Below, in pieces: positions 1 to 13,400 of a stretch of 64,000 nt of DNA. The DNA comes from Sepiola atlantica (taxonomy: Eukaryota; Mollusca; Cephalopoda; Sepiida; Sepiolidae), in NCBI GenBank assembly GCA_963556195.1, contig OY744532.1, forward strand, positions 75,987,313-76,051,312, given 5' to 3'. The notes under the pieces were generated by a model, which saw nothing but the letters and a program-made list of their open reading frames with translations, searched no databases and had not been told where the DNA came from. Each line of letters starts with the position of its first letter. The first letter of the stretch is position 1. Both the position numbers and the translations under genes were made by a program.

Positions 1-215
1 ACACTTATAAAATTCATTATTTATTTACTGTTTGTTCTTAATTTGTTAAAGTGTAGTATCTGTTCTGTCCTCGGTCAATGAAGGAGGAATCTTTCTAGAT
101 TGAGCTAATTTAAATTTTTGTTCCAATTCAATGGTCCCCTTTTTTGGAGCTGGATTTCCCCACATTAAAAATCGACCTTGTGTCTAACTCTGCCATCGTG
201 AAGAGGCAAGTAAAT
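1..215 (+). repeat. U2 snRNA-headed SINE, copy 1 (head eroded)
   Basis: Positions 48-66 carry AAAGTGTAGTATCTGTTCT, the U2 snRNA segment that includes the branch-point-pairing GTAGTA. The body and the 3' end (CCTTGTGTCTAACTCTGCC, then GGCAAGTAAATA near 205-216) match the copies at 18299-18513 and 28374-28596. Sequence left of position 48 no longer resembles U2. Calling it a SINE is inferred from dispersed copies with shared ends. Confidence 0.6.
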
Positions 216-619
216 AAGAACACACGTAATCACATCCATCGTAACCAACAATATTTTCTACAAAAAAAAATAGGTCGATATTGTAACTTAAAAAAAAGTA
301 TAATCGGCTTTGCTTGACTTTGCATGTTTTTATTTTAATAGCTTACGTAAAGAAAATTGTTTTCAGATTGTTCACAATCAAAATAATAAAACGAATTTTA
401 GTCTCTAAAATCCATGAAAAAACACAATCTTTATTTACTTTAATGCAGTAACAACACATAACTTAACTTTTTCTGTTTTAATTAATACTTATTTTTGTTT
501 TATTTAATATTAAATAAGTTCAGTTTCAGTATAAATCAGATCGTGTTCCTTTCTTTTCCTTTTTATTGCAATTTTTTACGTTTATATTATAAATAATATT
601 AAGTACTCGTTCCGTTAAA
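216..619. other. AT-rich stretch with nothing recognised
   Basis: A/T-rich sequence with homopolymer runs. No coding potential, tandem repeat or RNA-like segment was seen. It lies upstream of the first visible TRMT11 exon, probably inside an intron of that gene. Confidence 0.5.
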
Positions 620-875
620 AATGACAAAGAGAGATGTTAGATTTTTTTCAGAAAATACCAATTTAGCATTGAAAATAACATTTTTACCTCAAAAATAAAA
701 TTTATTCACATTCAAATAATCCACTATTTGCATCATCGATTTCTTCTTGGATACTGTTTAATTATATTTATTTTTGGGTGTGATTGAAGAGAAACATAAA
801 AATATATTGCCTCATGCAGAGATTGAATTCACAGCCTTCAGATTTTGAGACTTTTGTTTTTAATACATCCTTGTC
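620..875 (-). repeat. tRNA-Met-like SINE, copy 1 (diverged)
   Basis: About 250 bp that aligns along its whole length with 2540-2800. On the minus strand it reads through a tRNA-Met-like anticodon arm and a degenerate B box (GGCTGTGAATTCAATCTC) into an AT-rich body. The shared block includes the 'CTCAAAAATAAAATTTAT' stretch near 690. It is more decayed than the copy at 2540. Confidence 0.6.
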
Positions 876-904
876 TCCATATTCCTCTCTTCTCACCATC
901 TTTA

Positions 905-1550
905 GGCCTCCATTTGGGAGATGTGGGGGTGCCCCTTAGTTGCCATTGCTCCCAGGTCCACTCTGGACCAGAGTGGTAGTACCTGTAAGGGCCCCATCTA
1001 TGAGTCAAATAGAACATACTGGCGCTACCAAATCAAGCTGTCTGAAGTTATTGACTTCCTGACTCAAAATGCACTAAACATTGATGGTTTATTGTTTTTT
1101 TCCTTTGCAAAACTCATGTTCTGCAAAATCCAAAACAAAAACAACAATTTCCCTCTTTCCAAAACACCATGAATAAATACTTTCTCCCCCCCCCCCTTCC
1201 TTTCACTCAACCAAACACCATGAATAAATACTTAAACATATAAAAAATTTGAAGCATTAAAACCTTCACCAAAATGACCGGATTTAGCATTAAATGACCT
1301 GAAAAGAGTTGATATGCCGTAGAACAAAACTACCAAACCAAAAACCATGATTAAACATTTGAAGATATAAAAAACTTGAAGCATAAAAACCTTCACCAAA
1401 ATGACCCGAAAAGGATTGATGTGCCGTAGAACAAAACTACCAAACCAAAAACCATAATTAAACATTTGAAGATATAAAGAACTTGAAGCATAAAACCTTC
1501 ACCAAAATGACAACAATTCAAAATACCAAAGTTCTTAACTAATGACTATA
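905..1550 (+). repeat. Interspersed repeat family A, copy 1, with an internal tandem duplication
   Basis: This sequence recurs at 8062-8420, inverted at 14862-15115, at 27555-27860, and as fragments near 40645 and 41735. Diagnostic pieces are 'ATGTTCTGCAAAATCC' near 1117 and 'GATATGCCGTAGAACAAAAC' near 1310. From about 1233 to 1511 a roughly 107-119-bp segment is repeated three times, the last copy partial. No pol III promoter was recognised, so the class is open: a LINE 3' end or a SINE body. Short open frames here are incidental. Confidence 0.65.
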
Positions 1551-1551
1551 A

Positions 1552-2539
1552 ATGACACACTGACTTAAGACTCAAATGAAGGATATTTCCTTCTACATTC
1601 ATGGCATGAAATGACCCTTAGGTTGATGTGCTATTAAGCAATGTCTTACCTTACCTCACTATCTAAAACATTCAATGTACAAACAAGCAAGCAAAATTAT
1701 CAGTTTTACTTTTAGTATTATATATGCATATAAGACTGTTTTCATTATCTATTTACCAACCTACATCACAGTACAAACTGGTAGCAATACAAATGCTAAA
1801 CTAATAAATGCTTTAATTTTATCGGCCTTTTTAAGAATCAAATCCCACAGCCGAAAGGAGGAGGATGAGGAGGAGGAGAACCTTGGTTTAGTTTGTTTCG
1901 ATCCTTTTTGGGTTATTTAAATGCTGAAATACAATTCACCGATTGTAAACAATTCATTTAATTTTCTTTTCAATTTGAATCATCATTTTTTTTTATGCAC
2001 AGAACATTTTCACTATTAATACAATATCATTACACAGATCAAATTCGCTTAAATATTTCATCCGACAGTTCCCAAAAATGCAATCTTAATTCTCTTTTGT
2101 TACCATTATTTCTGAAATCATCGAATTCCATCTTAAAATCTTCTACATTATTGCTCCTCTTAATAAGATCTGACAACTTATTCCAAAATTATATAAATGA
2201 ATTATTACCATTTTTATAATGTTCTGTAATTTTCAAGTTATAAATAAAAGTGATGGTAATTGTTAGGATAACTAAGGAAACGATTTATCTCCCTTGCACT
2301 ATTTTCTGAAAGTTAAGAGTTATCGCCCTTGGAAATGAAGTCTTGCCTGGAGTAGAAAAGTAAACAGACCCCATCTGGAGACTGTATATTTCATCTCGCT
2401 CACAGCGGTCAATTAACTCATTATTATATATTGTGTTCAGTTGTAATAAATCTGTTAAAAGTTTCTGCTGATATTTCATCCATTTTTCTTTACAAATATT
2501 ATTGATTGAAACCTAAATTACAAGGTTTACAAAAGTAAT
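1552..2539. other. AT-rich intronic sequence, nothing recognised
   Basis: No coding match, tandem array or RNA-like element was seen. A GA-rich patch lies at about 1855-1880. Short open frames here show no familiar motif. Confidence 0.5.
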
Positions 2540-2800
2540 AGATGTTAGATTTTTCACAAATACCAATCTAGCATTGAAAGTAGGCAACATTTTTATCTCA
2601 AAAATAAAATTTATCCACATTCAAATAATCAACTATTTACATCACCCATTTCTTCTCGGATATTGTTTAATGATATTTATTTTTAGGTGTGATTGAAGAG
2701 AAAAATAAAAATGTATTGTCCCATACAGGGATCGAACTCACAACCTTCAGATTATGAGACTTTTGTGTTTATTACATCTCTTCCCGTATTCCCTTTATTC
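2540..2800 (-). repeat. tRNA-Met-derived SINE, copy 2
   Basis: The reverse complement of 2729-2760 reads as the anticodon arm and T arm of elongator tRNA-Met: GTCTCATAATCTGAAGG with a CAT anticodon at 2754-2756, then a B box with GAGTTCGATCC. The A-box half is not recognisable. The AT-rich body continues to about 2540. A second copy lies at 620-875. The absence of an intact cloverleaf rules out a working tRNA gene. Confidence 0.7.
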
Positions 2801-2961
2801 TATTATGCAAAACATACACTGCAACCAAACTAGATCATCAGAATTTTAATATTATGCAGATATGTATCTAGGAAAAAAAATTGGCTCTTAAAAACAGGGG
2901 TTTTAGTGACACTGTTTATTGTACACTTAATATTCTTTTTGTTTTTGCTTTTTGTTTCCAG

Positions 2962-3105
2962 GATCTTCCTTGGGTGGAAATGGGTTTGAAAGGCAAAATT
3001 AAGCTGAAGAATCCTGATCATAGCTTTCATTTGTTTGAATATTACAAATTTGAACAGGGAATGCATTCAGCCACGGAACCTAATCGTCTCTACTTTGGAC
3101 GTTTG
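2962..3105 (+). CDS. TRMT11: TRMT11 exon (first visible)
   Basis: Acceptor TTTGTTTCCAG precedes GAT; donor is TTG|GTAAGT. It is phase 0 at both ends and encodes 48 residues starting DLPWVEMGLKGKI and ending NRLYFGRL. This links the THUMP region to the methyltransferase domain in the family. The open frame extends upstream, but the acceptor and homology both place the exon start at 2962. Confidence 0.93.
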
Positions 3106-6100
3106 GTAAGTTTGCATTTTTTTTTTTTTACTCTTTTAGCTTTTTTTTTTTTTTTTTTTTAATGTAGTTCACCCTAAACAAGACAGGCAGCCACTGTAGA
3201 CGTAAGGGGCTACTGAGAAGAAAGAAAAGGGGAGACGGTTGGGGGGGGGGGGGACAACCTAAACTGGGATCTGCGCAGCGAGATGTCTGTTTACATTAAT
3301 TTTAAATTTCTACATGTCAGTACTGTCGGGGAAACAGGGGGCAGGGAGGGAGTTCCAGAGGCCAGCAGCACGAGGAAAGAAGCTATTTGAGTAGGAAGCT
3401 CTCCGGCATCTCGGAACCTCCACAGTGAATGGATGGGATTTAGTTGATTGTCGAGTTGGTCTAGTGAATTTACGTCGAGGGAGCACCAGAGTAGCCAATT
3501 CATCGCAGCATAATCCATTGAAGTATTTGTAAAACAAGCACAAGGATGCTGTTCTTAGAATTGTGAAAAGAATCTTATTGTAGCACTATGGGGACAGATT
3601 CTTCGATTTCAGCAGAGTGTCCAGATGGCGGCTTCTGACATAGGCAGCTGGAATATCGTTGTGGAGATAACATGAAATTCATTCTCTTCTCTTTCTCATT
3701 GTCTTCTTCTTCTTCTTCTTGTAAAGCTGTAAAAAAAATTTTAATAACAAAATAAAAAAGCTTTTAGGGGTTTTATTGTTCTTTCCAAGTATGCTGTATG
3801 CATCATTCTCCCACCTATCCCCCATTAAGGGAAATGGGAGCGCTGCCACGAAACCGATCGCTCTCTCTCTCCCATCGTCCAGAAAGAAAGAGGAAGATGT
3901 CATCGGCTTATTCTACATTTCTCACTAGCGACTTCCTGTCTGTGACACAACTTCTTGTACACATAGCTCTAACTTGAGTTGTAATGGAAAATTCCACTCT
4001 CGACTTAGTTGAAATTTCTGATTTTATTTACACCTATCCATGTCTAAATATTGCTATATTATAAGCATTCATTTATGAAAATCAGATTCTTTTTAATTTC
4101 TCCAGCTCTCCCGAACACTAGCCCAGTCTCAAATACACCTAAACCAGTAATGACAATTAAATATAAATGTATGCTCTCAATGTCCCAATCTCATCTTTTT
4201 AACATTGTTTTTCTAGATGTTCCTTCTTCTGCTGGTTTCTTTTCAGCACTCACTATTTTTTTTTCTTTCTGTTTTTTTTTTTATCTAACACATTTACAGA
4301 TGACTGTCTTAAAAGTAAATGGATTGAACATAGTCAAAGACAACCCAAACGATTTCTGTTCATTGGATACTACACCAAGATGTAGGGGAGGGTACCACTC
4401 CTTTCCCTAGATTGCTCTACTTTTGATCCTCATCTTATAATGATGAGTGTTTGGCAAAAAAGCATCAAGTACCGTTTTTTGAGCCTTTGGTATGACTTGA
4501 CCGAGGATTAAACTCCAGTCTCCTGATCCATTAGCGGACATTCTAACCATTATGCCAAATGGGCCAGCCTTAGTGTTACTTATTTAAATCTATGTTTTAT
4601 ATTCTATGTCTATATCCATTGTCACTGCTGGTTTGATATTAGACTGGATCGGGAGAGATGGAGACAACTTATAGATTATTTCTGGTTTAAAGATATGTGA
4701 CATGCAACAAACGTGTTTATCGACCAAAAAGAAATAGCTATAGTTGACAACTTCACCTACTTAGGAAGCTCCTTAAACAATGAAGGCAATATGGACCACG
4801 AGTTGCAGTGCCGGATAGGAAAAGCCTCAGTAGCATTTAATCAGCTCTGCAAGATCCGGTGAAACAAAAAATTCACTCATCAGATCTAAATTAAGATTTT
4901 ATAACACCAACTTTTTGTTCACACTGCTATATGGAAGTGAAACTTGGCATTTCAAAATCAGCCAAGATAGGAAATTAGACGTGTTAGATTCCAAATGTTT
5001 TAGAAAGATTCTAGGGATCAAATGGATGATCGAATTACCAACCAAGAAGTCAGAGACCGCACTAACCAACAGGTGGCATTGTCAATAATCTGCAAACGAC
5101 GTTGAGGCTGGCTCGAACATGCCTTAAGATTGGTCCCAGAGAGATTTGCAAACTAACTGCTTCAGTGGAACCCTGATGGAAAAAGAAGAGGGATCCCAAA
5201 AGCAAACAATCGAGAAAGATTTGATCGTAATGGGAAGACATTGGAAGGACGCTGCGGATCTGGCTTCAAACCGAAAACGCTGGTTTACGTTGACTGCCTC
5301 ATGCGCCGCATGATGCGGGAGTTCCTGAGTCTGAGACATGCAACTTAAGGAACCATTTACCAGTTATGTTATTGTAGGACTTTTTCTATCAAATGTAGTG
5401 TTGAGTACATATTTTTTTTATATACTAATATTGTCTCATATCGAAGTTAAAATTCAGGTGTAACGACAATGTGTGTATTAGCATGCTTGTTTTGTCAGGA
5501 TTGCATTGTATGCATGTGTGTTGCCTGTGAAATGAAAAGAGGAAAGAGAAAGGAAGCTGTGTGTTTATGTTTTTATAGTACGCGCTGAAATTCGGAGTAA
5601 ATATTCTCGCATCTGTAATTGACTGAAAGAAACTGTTGATTGGAGTTTTTATCCAATCAAGACTCGATACGTAATAACAATATTCATATCGAAGTCTCAT
5701 ATCGAAGTTAGAAATTCTGGTGTAATGAGAATCCTAGTCTTTTCCAATCATAGAATTAAAATGGTGTATATTTCTTGTTTTATTCTTGCAGGTTGCAGAA
5801 GGTCAAAGAGATAAGATTCAACATTACAAATTACAAAACCGATGTTTTATTGGTAAAATCTATTTTCATTTTCTTAAATAGCTATTGTTATACTAAATCT
5901 GAGTTAAGCAACGTTTGTTACCCTAAAGATTTTTCCTATATATTTTAATCACACAAAATACATGATTAAATATTCCTCAGTTTTGGGATTGAGTTATGTT
6001 TAAGAAAAAAAACGTCCATTTTAATTGTTCTAATTAGCCGTAATTTGCAAATAACTCATCAAGTTACTCATCTCTTACTGACTTTCTATCTATCACTTTC

Positions 6101-7426
6101 ACCCTCTCTCACTGTTTGTTGTTTTAACCCCCTCCACTTTTATTCTATACATTGTCTCTCTCTCATTCTCTTAATAGTTGAAGATATAAAAGGATTGGAA
6201 TAATCCATTATAGACAAAAGGAAATATCACCACAAGCAGTAATAATATTTAACCTGTAGTTGAAGAGAGAGAGAGAGAGAGAGATATATATAGCAAACAG
6301 AAAGAGGATAATTTTTATAATTTTGTCTGTTTATTTTTCTATATTTAACTGGCTTTGCAAGCTCAACAGGGCACATTTTTTCCAGTACAAAAATATTTGT
6401 GATCTAGTACAGGATAAAAAAAAAAATTTTAGTTAAATTTTTTTTTTTTTTTTTCATTTATTAACCATTTCAAAATCAGAGCACCATAAAACAACTGCCA
6501 TTTTTGTACTGTCTCAGCAGACGAGAGTACCCTTACCCATCTCGAAATACCTGCACTCTAAAACTGTGCAGGCTTCTGCACAATTCTCTTGATGCAGCTT
6601 CTGTTTTTTTTTTTTTGTAGCCCCGATTAGCTGAGACGGACAAAATGCTGTGCTTAATGGGGGGGGGGGGGATACCCACTCTACAAGAATTTATTTATGA
6701 AAATCAGACTTATATAGTTACAGATAATAAGATACTTTCTTAGATTAGGACCCACACTAAAATCGACTTGGCGTCGGTACTTTCCGGATGTTTACGTAAA
6801 CTGCCGAAAAGTACCGAAGTGGTTAGCCAATCAAACTGCGAGAAAATAAGCAGTAAGTAAGTACTTCAAAGAATTTTCACGAGCTATCACTGGTTGTTGC
6901 GTCTCTCGAAGGAGTCAAAGAAAAAAAATGTTCAGGTAAAAAAGTAATTAAATACTTTAATACCTAACCTTAAAGAAACCAAAAATAATTTTCAGTAAAA
7001 AAATAATAATTTATCACCTGTTTATTTTTATTTCTTTGTTAAAAAAATAAACATTTCTTTCATACAATTTGACTAAATGTATTATTTGATTTTTTTTTTT
7101 TTTTTTTTTTTTTTTGCTTTAAATGTTGGTTAATGTTTTTTTTTCCCCACTTGTAAATCCAGCTTCGTTTTGGATTTTTGACGCAGGTTGGTCAACCGAC
7201 TTGGCGTCTGTACTTTCCGGCAGTTTACATAAACATCCTGAAAGTAACAGCGCCAAGTCGATTTTAGCGTGGGTCCTAATCTAAGAAAGCACCGAGAATA
7301 ATACTAAACCAGCAGTGACAATGGTGGTAGGTATAGACATATAATATAAAATATAAATTGAAATAAATAACACCAAAACAAAATAACAAAATAAAAATAA
7401 ATAGAGGAGCAAAAAAAAAACGGTGA

Positions 7427-7464
<38 letters not shown>

Positions 7465-10400
7465 CTAATGAGTCGTCACTTAGCAAGGCTTTTAGCAAGG
7501 ACAAAGGTTAATAAGATGGATAGATTGTTAGTTAAATGATGACGAATATCATGAGAGGATTGAAATTAAAATGGAATTAATGAAAAATTATGACATGAAG
7601 ATGGTTTATGACAAGTGTTTGTTGACATTAGATTTGAAGAGGACAATGTTGTAGCTCTTACGGAAGCAATCTTGTGGCAATGTGTTCCACAGATGGGAGG
7701 TTCTTGGAAAGAAACTCTGTTCATGGAAATTATGTTTTATGTTATGCACATGGAGGAAGAAAGGAAGTTTTTTTGTTTTTTTTTGCAGTTGTGGTAGTAA
7801 GACGTGTTCTTGCTGTGAAGGTTTTACTTAGATGAACCAGAGTGATAGAGCAGAGAAAGACTAACAACGTCTCTTTTGTGAAAAGAGTGCTGTAGAGAAC
7901 AGATGAGATCATCCCCACCAGATTGCGAAGTGACTTTTGAAATCTGTCAAGGCAAGAAAGAGTACTCTGAGTAGTACCTCCCCGGATAGGGCAGCAGTAC
8001 TCCACACTCCACTTAAGAAGCCAACAGCAGAAGAAGGAATGAAGAGAAAAAAACGGACTGTTGCGACCAGATCAGGCTGTCTGAAGATATTGGCTTCCTG
8101 GCCAAAAATGGACAAAATATTGATGTTATTGTTTTTTTCTTTTCCCTTTGCAAAACTCGATCATGTTCTGCAAAACCTAAAACAAAAACAACAATTTTCT
8201 TCTACAAAACAACCCAACCAAACACCACGAATAAATAATTGAAGATATAAAGAACTTGAAGCATAAAAACTTTTATCAAAATGGCCAGATTCGGCAGTAA
8301 AAAAAAAACACGAAAAGGGTTGATATGCCGTAAAACAAAACAACCAACCGAAGAGAAAAAGAGAATGAAAAGAAACAAGTGAAAAAATACTAGGATAAGA
8401 CATTAAGAGACTATGCATATACAATTGTCACTGCTGATTTAGTATTATTAGACTGGGCTGGTGTCCAGGAGAGTTGGATAAAAATACAAGATGATAGGTT
8501 ACTAGATGTATTTACTCGGTATTGCTGGGCAGAAGGCTTAGAGAAAAATAATTCAATGGATATTAAAAGTCTCATCGTATTTTAGGATACACGGCACTCC
8601 CACTTCTTAATCCTGTTACAATCTCCTCGGATATCGATCAGACGTTGGATTTTGGGAGGCATAAACATTGTGTCGGTTTAAGTTGTTAGGCAGACCAAAC
8701 CCTGTTCTCGGCATAATCACGTTAACATACAAGTTCGGGTTAGATCATCAAAGTTATCTAGCCTGGTCAGTACGAGATGGATGACCATTTTGGATTATCA
8801 GGCATCGTATGTGGAAGGATGAATTATTTAAAATTGTAACACACTTTTAAACTCCCACAGACAGATGATATCTGGTGTGAAAATTTTGGTATATAGATAA
8901 AAGGATTCCGTAACTAAAGGAGTCTGATTTTCATAAATATATATTTGTCGGACGTTTTATCTGTGATGAAGGAATAGAAGTTTTTCTGTATTTCTCTTCT
9001 GTACGCAGTGCATACTTTTCACGTTGGTATCTGTTTTGCCCGTCAGATGTCCTAGGACTGTTGTGGGAGTGATCAGATAAATTAGTAGCCGTGAGCAGCA
9101 GGGGCAGAGTAACGGAAAGGCCTGTTTATTGGCTTACATTTTTAACATTACCTGTTGTCTCAGCATTGAACTCTGAAACCCAACACGCGTTGTTGTTATT
9201 AATTGATTACTTTTAGTGTATTGCCAACCGCTATGTTTATTACCAGTTGCTTTCTGTTGTTTCCTGCGTTAGTAGCATATAAAACACAACAAAAAACATG
9301 TACACCTGTTATCTTTTGGTTTTAGTAGTTTTTTTTGTTTTATTAATCAAAAAGCAGAGAACTCTTATTGGTATGTTATATGATTTAATATGTGAGTATA
9401 TGTACTGCTAGGGTTAAGGTTATGAGTGTATGTACTGCTAGGGTTAAGGTTATGAGTGTATGTACTGCTAGGGTTAAGGTTATGAGTGTATGTACTGCTA
9501 GGGTTAACGTGATGAGTGTATGTACTGCTAGGGTTAAGGTTATGAGTGTATGTACTGCTAGGGTTAAGGTTATGAGTGTATGTACTGCTAGGGTTAAGGT
9601 TATGAGTGTATGTACTGCTAGGGTTAAGGTTATGAGTGTATTTACTGCTAGGGTTAAGGTTATGAGTGTATGTACTGCTAGGGTTAAGGTTATGAGTGTA
9701 TGTACTGCTAGGGTTAACGTGATGAGTGTATGTACTGCTAGGGTTAAGGTTATGAGTGTATGTACTGCTAGGGTTAACGTGATGAGTGTATGTACTGCTA
9801 GGGTTAAGGTTATGAGTGTATGTACTGCTAGGGTTAAGGTTATGAGTGTATGTACTGCTAGGGTTAAGGTTATGAGTGTATGTACTGCTAGGGTTAAGGT
9901 TATGAGTGTATGTACTGCTAGGGTTAAGGTGATGAGTGTATGTACTGCTAGGGTTAACGTGATGAGTGTATGTACTGCTAGGGTTAAGGTTATGAGTGTA
10001 TGTACTGCTAGGGTTAAGGTGATGAGTGTATGTACTGCTAGGGTTAACGTGATGAGTGTATGTACTGCTAGGGTTAAGGTGATGAGTGTATGTACTGCTA
10101 GGGTTAAGGTTATTAGTGTATGTACTGCTAGGGTTAAGGTTATGAGTGTATGTACTGCTAGGGTTAAGGTGATGAGTGTATGTACTGCTAGGGTTAAGGT
10201 GATGAGTGTATGTACTGCTAGGGTTAAGGTTATGAGTGTATGTACTGCTAGGGTTAAGGTTATGAGTGTATGTACTGCTAGGGTTACGGTTATGAGTGTA
10301 TGTACTGCTAGGGTTAAGGTTATGAGTGTATTTACTGCTAGGGTTAAGGTTATGAGTGTATGTACTGCTAGGGTTAAGGTTATGAGTGTATGTACTGCTA

Positions 10401-13400
10401 GGGTTAAGGTTATGAGTGTATGTACTGCTAGGGTTAAGGTTATGAGTGTATGTACTGCTAGGGTTAAGGTTATGAGTGTATGTACTGCTAGGGTTAACGT
10501 GATGAGTGTATGTACTGCTAGGGTTAAGGTTATGAGTGTATGTACTGCTAGGGTTAAGGTTATGAGTGTATGTACTGCTAGGGTTAGGGTTAGGAGTGTA
10601 TGTACTGCTACTCGAAATCTATTGTTATATTACTGGTTATTGGCCTCGCAATAACTCTTTGGTCGTCGTAGAACTTCGTTGTTGATTCGTACGAATGTGC
10701 TGATATACCGTAGCTACCGATCCGCGTTCCTCGTTCACTGTTGTCGCTATACTGCTACTCGTGCGCACTTTTCCGTCGCCCTGTTCGTACTGCCTTTTGC
10801 TGTGCTTCGTTTCTCCGTGTGTGGATTGCAGAGAACTATTAACACTAACCTTTGTTTTCTTCTCTCTTTTCTTTCTCGTCGTCTCGCCGCTTGTTAACAT
10901 TTTTGGGCTGTTGTCTTCGCTCTGAAATCAATTTCTTAACAGTACAACAAAGTCTTTTTCTGTTTTTATTTGACTATTTTAATCAGCCGACTTGAACGAG
11001 TTCGTTGCGATCAAGAGAGAGGTTACGCTAACTAAATTCACTAGTTAATATTCTTACGTTAGTCTGTAATCCTTAATTACTTGCAGAGGGAGGAACATTA
11101 AAGATTCTACTAGATTTCCTAAAGGCTCTTATATTTTTCCGTCATTCGGAATCTTTCTCGTAACCGCTATATGATGTCTTGTTGACTCTTCGCTCCCAAG
11201 TCAGTAACTGATTCAATTCTCCCACGGTGGGGACTCTGACGTCATCAAACCTCGTGATCGCACAGGTGCAAACTGAACCCATAACCTCTCTTGAACCTAA
11301 GGTCAATCAACGTCACCGCGTTCGTGGGAAACACTTTGAACTGAACCTGCACGGGATGACTCCGCTACAAATCGCGTAAGTCAAACCCGCTTCGAATAGA
11401 TGCGTCCAACTCTCACAGGGCATTATCTAACACTATGACACCACCTGCAAATCTCTACATATATGTGTGTGAATGCAACATAAACTCATTCTTTTAACTC
11501 TTTTGCTCTATCTCACGATTGTTTTTTTAGGGGGAGGGCTCAATTATATTTAACTAGATCAATTTATTTCTCTGCATAAACATTCCCACCCCCACCCCCA
11601 CCAAATTTTTCCTACTTTTCAACAAAAGATATTTCTGGACAGAATATTTGGATATTTTGCATTCGATACAACTTTTAAATATTTTGCTTATAAATTTTAA
11701 TAAACCATTCTTTCTGCAATTTGTTAATTTCTGTCATGAAGATTCCCACCAACAACTGTGTTTCATTATTTCTTTTAACAAAAGGATTCGTCTTAATCTG
11801 TGTTTTTCAAATGTTGCATGACTTTTTTTTTTTCTACCTTCATCAATAAACTTTATGACTAATTTAAACCTCCCTCCTCTAGTGCTATACATTCTCTTCA
11901 TGTTAATGTGCATGTGTTCAATATATGGACAATGCACACTCATGTGTTTTTATCAACTGACATGATCTCTCGCTCTCTCTCCCTCCCTCCCTCTTTAACA
12001 GTCTGTTTCTATTTCTTTCTTCCTTACAGGTAACACCAGTATGGATGCTGGTCTATCTTTTATCATGGCGAACATGGGTCATACGACTAAAAATAAACTG
12101 GTTTTTGATCCCTTTGTTGGTACAGGTAAGTGACCTGCCCCCTTCACTAAAGTTTTGTTTACCTGTGATTGAAATGATCGTTAAACAAAATTATGCTGAT
12201 TTTCAAAATTATGCTGATTTTTAAAATTATGCTGATTTTCAAAATTATGCTGATTTTCAAAATTATGCTGATTTTTAAAATTATGCTGATTTTCAAAATT
12301 ATGCTGATTTTTAAAATTATGCTGATTTTTAAAATTATGCTGATTTTTAAAATTATGCTGATTTTCAAAATTAGATTAAATTTCAATCCTTTAAAGACTT
12401 TCTAATGGGAGCTGAATTGCACAAAATTAAAACTTTTCTACATCCTGTATTTTCACACATGTTTCACCATAGCAGTTGATGTTTTTGATTGCTTTATGGA
12501 TCTATCCTCTTAAAATGTTTAAAGATTGAAAGAACATGATGCCCGCCCACTTAAAATATTTAATCTCTGATTGATTGTGCTAGGGAGCCCCTGTATGCCG
12601 ACGTCCTCTCAATTGTCGACACTTCACTCGAAGCTCTAGTTGAGAAAATCATCTCCTGGAAGAATAGTATGGAGGACAAGGGCCTCCGAATCAATATAGC
12701 TAAGACAAAGGTAATGATTGTTGGTCCGAACCTGAACTCCATGAGAAGATCAGGTAGGTTCCCTTGCGCAGTTGCCTGAGTGGTACAGAGAGAAACTCCA
12801 TCTTCTGCCTCATCTGTTCCTACTGGTCCACAAAAGATGCAGTGGAATCAGTGGCCTACTACGACTGGATCAGCAATACAGGTGTCCTTACTGTGTGGTC
12901 ACAGCTAGACTAATTGACGGTAGGCCATTGAAAGAAATTGCGGTTGGGGATAGCAAACTGGAAGCTGTAGCTGAGTTCTGCTATCTGGCTGATTCTCTTT
13001 CAGCCGATGGTGGTTGTGAGACTGCTATTACCTGATGCAAATCTGCCTGGAAGGGTTTTAGAGAATTCCTGCCTAACTTTAACAAATAAGCATCTGGCCG
13101 TCATGACTAGAGGACAGATGTACACCTGCTGTGTGAGGAGTGTCATTCTTTATGGTTCCGAAACATGGGCTGCATCAGCGACCACTCTCAAGAGACTGCA
13201 GCGCAACGAAAGATCCATGGTTAAATGGATCTGCCATGTCAAGCCAGAAGGCGACACTCTCCTCAAGACTCTTCTCTCTAAGCTTGATATGATAAAAGAA
13301 TTATCTGATGTCCTTAAGCTGGGCAGGATGAGATGGATCTCTCAGGTCAGAGGCATGTCCATCGCATCAAGTCACCAGGCTGGAAGACCAAAGCTCTCTT

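Noticed and set aside
2729..2760. A tRNA-Met gene on the minus strand
   Set aside because: Only the anticodon and T arms are tRNA-like; the D arm and acceptor stem do not pair, and the flank is a dispersed repeat.
9392..10654. A 420-residue repeat protein gene
   Set aside because: The frame is open only because the tandem unit is 30 bp. No non-repeat domain, no splice or start context, and it lies in a TRMT11 intron.
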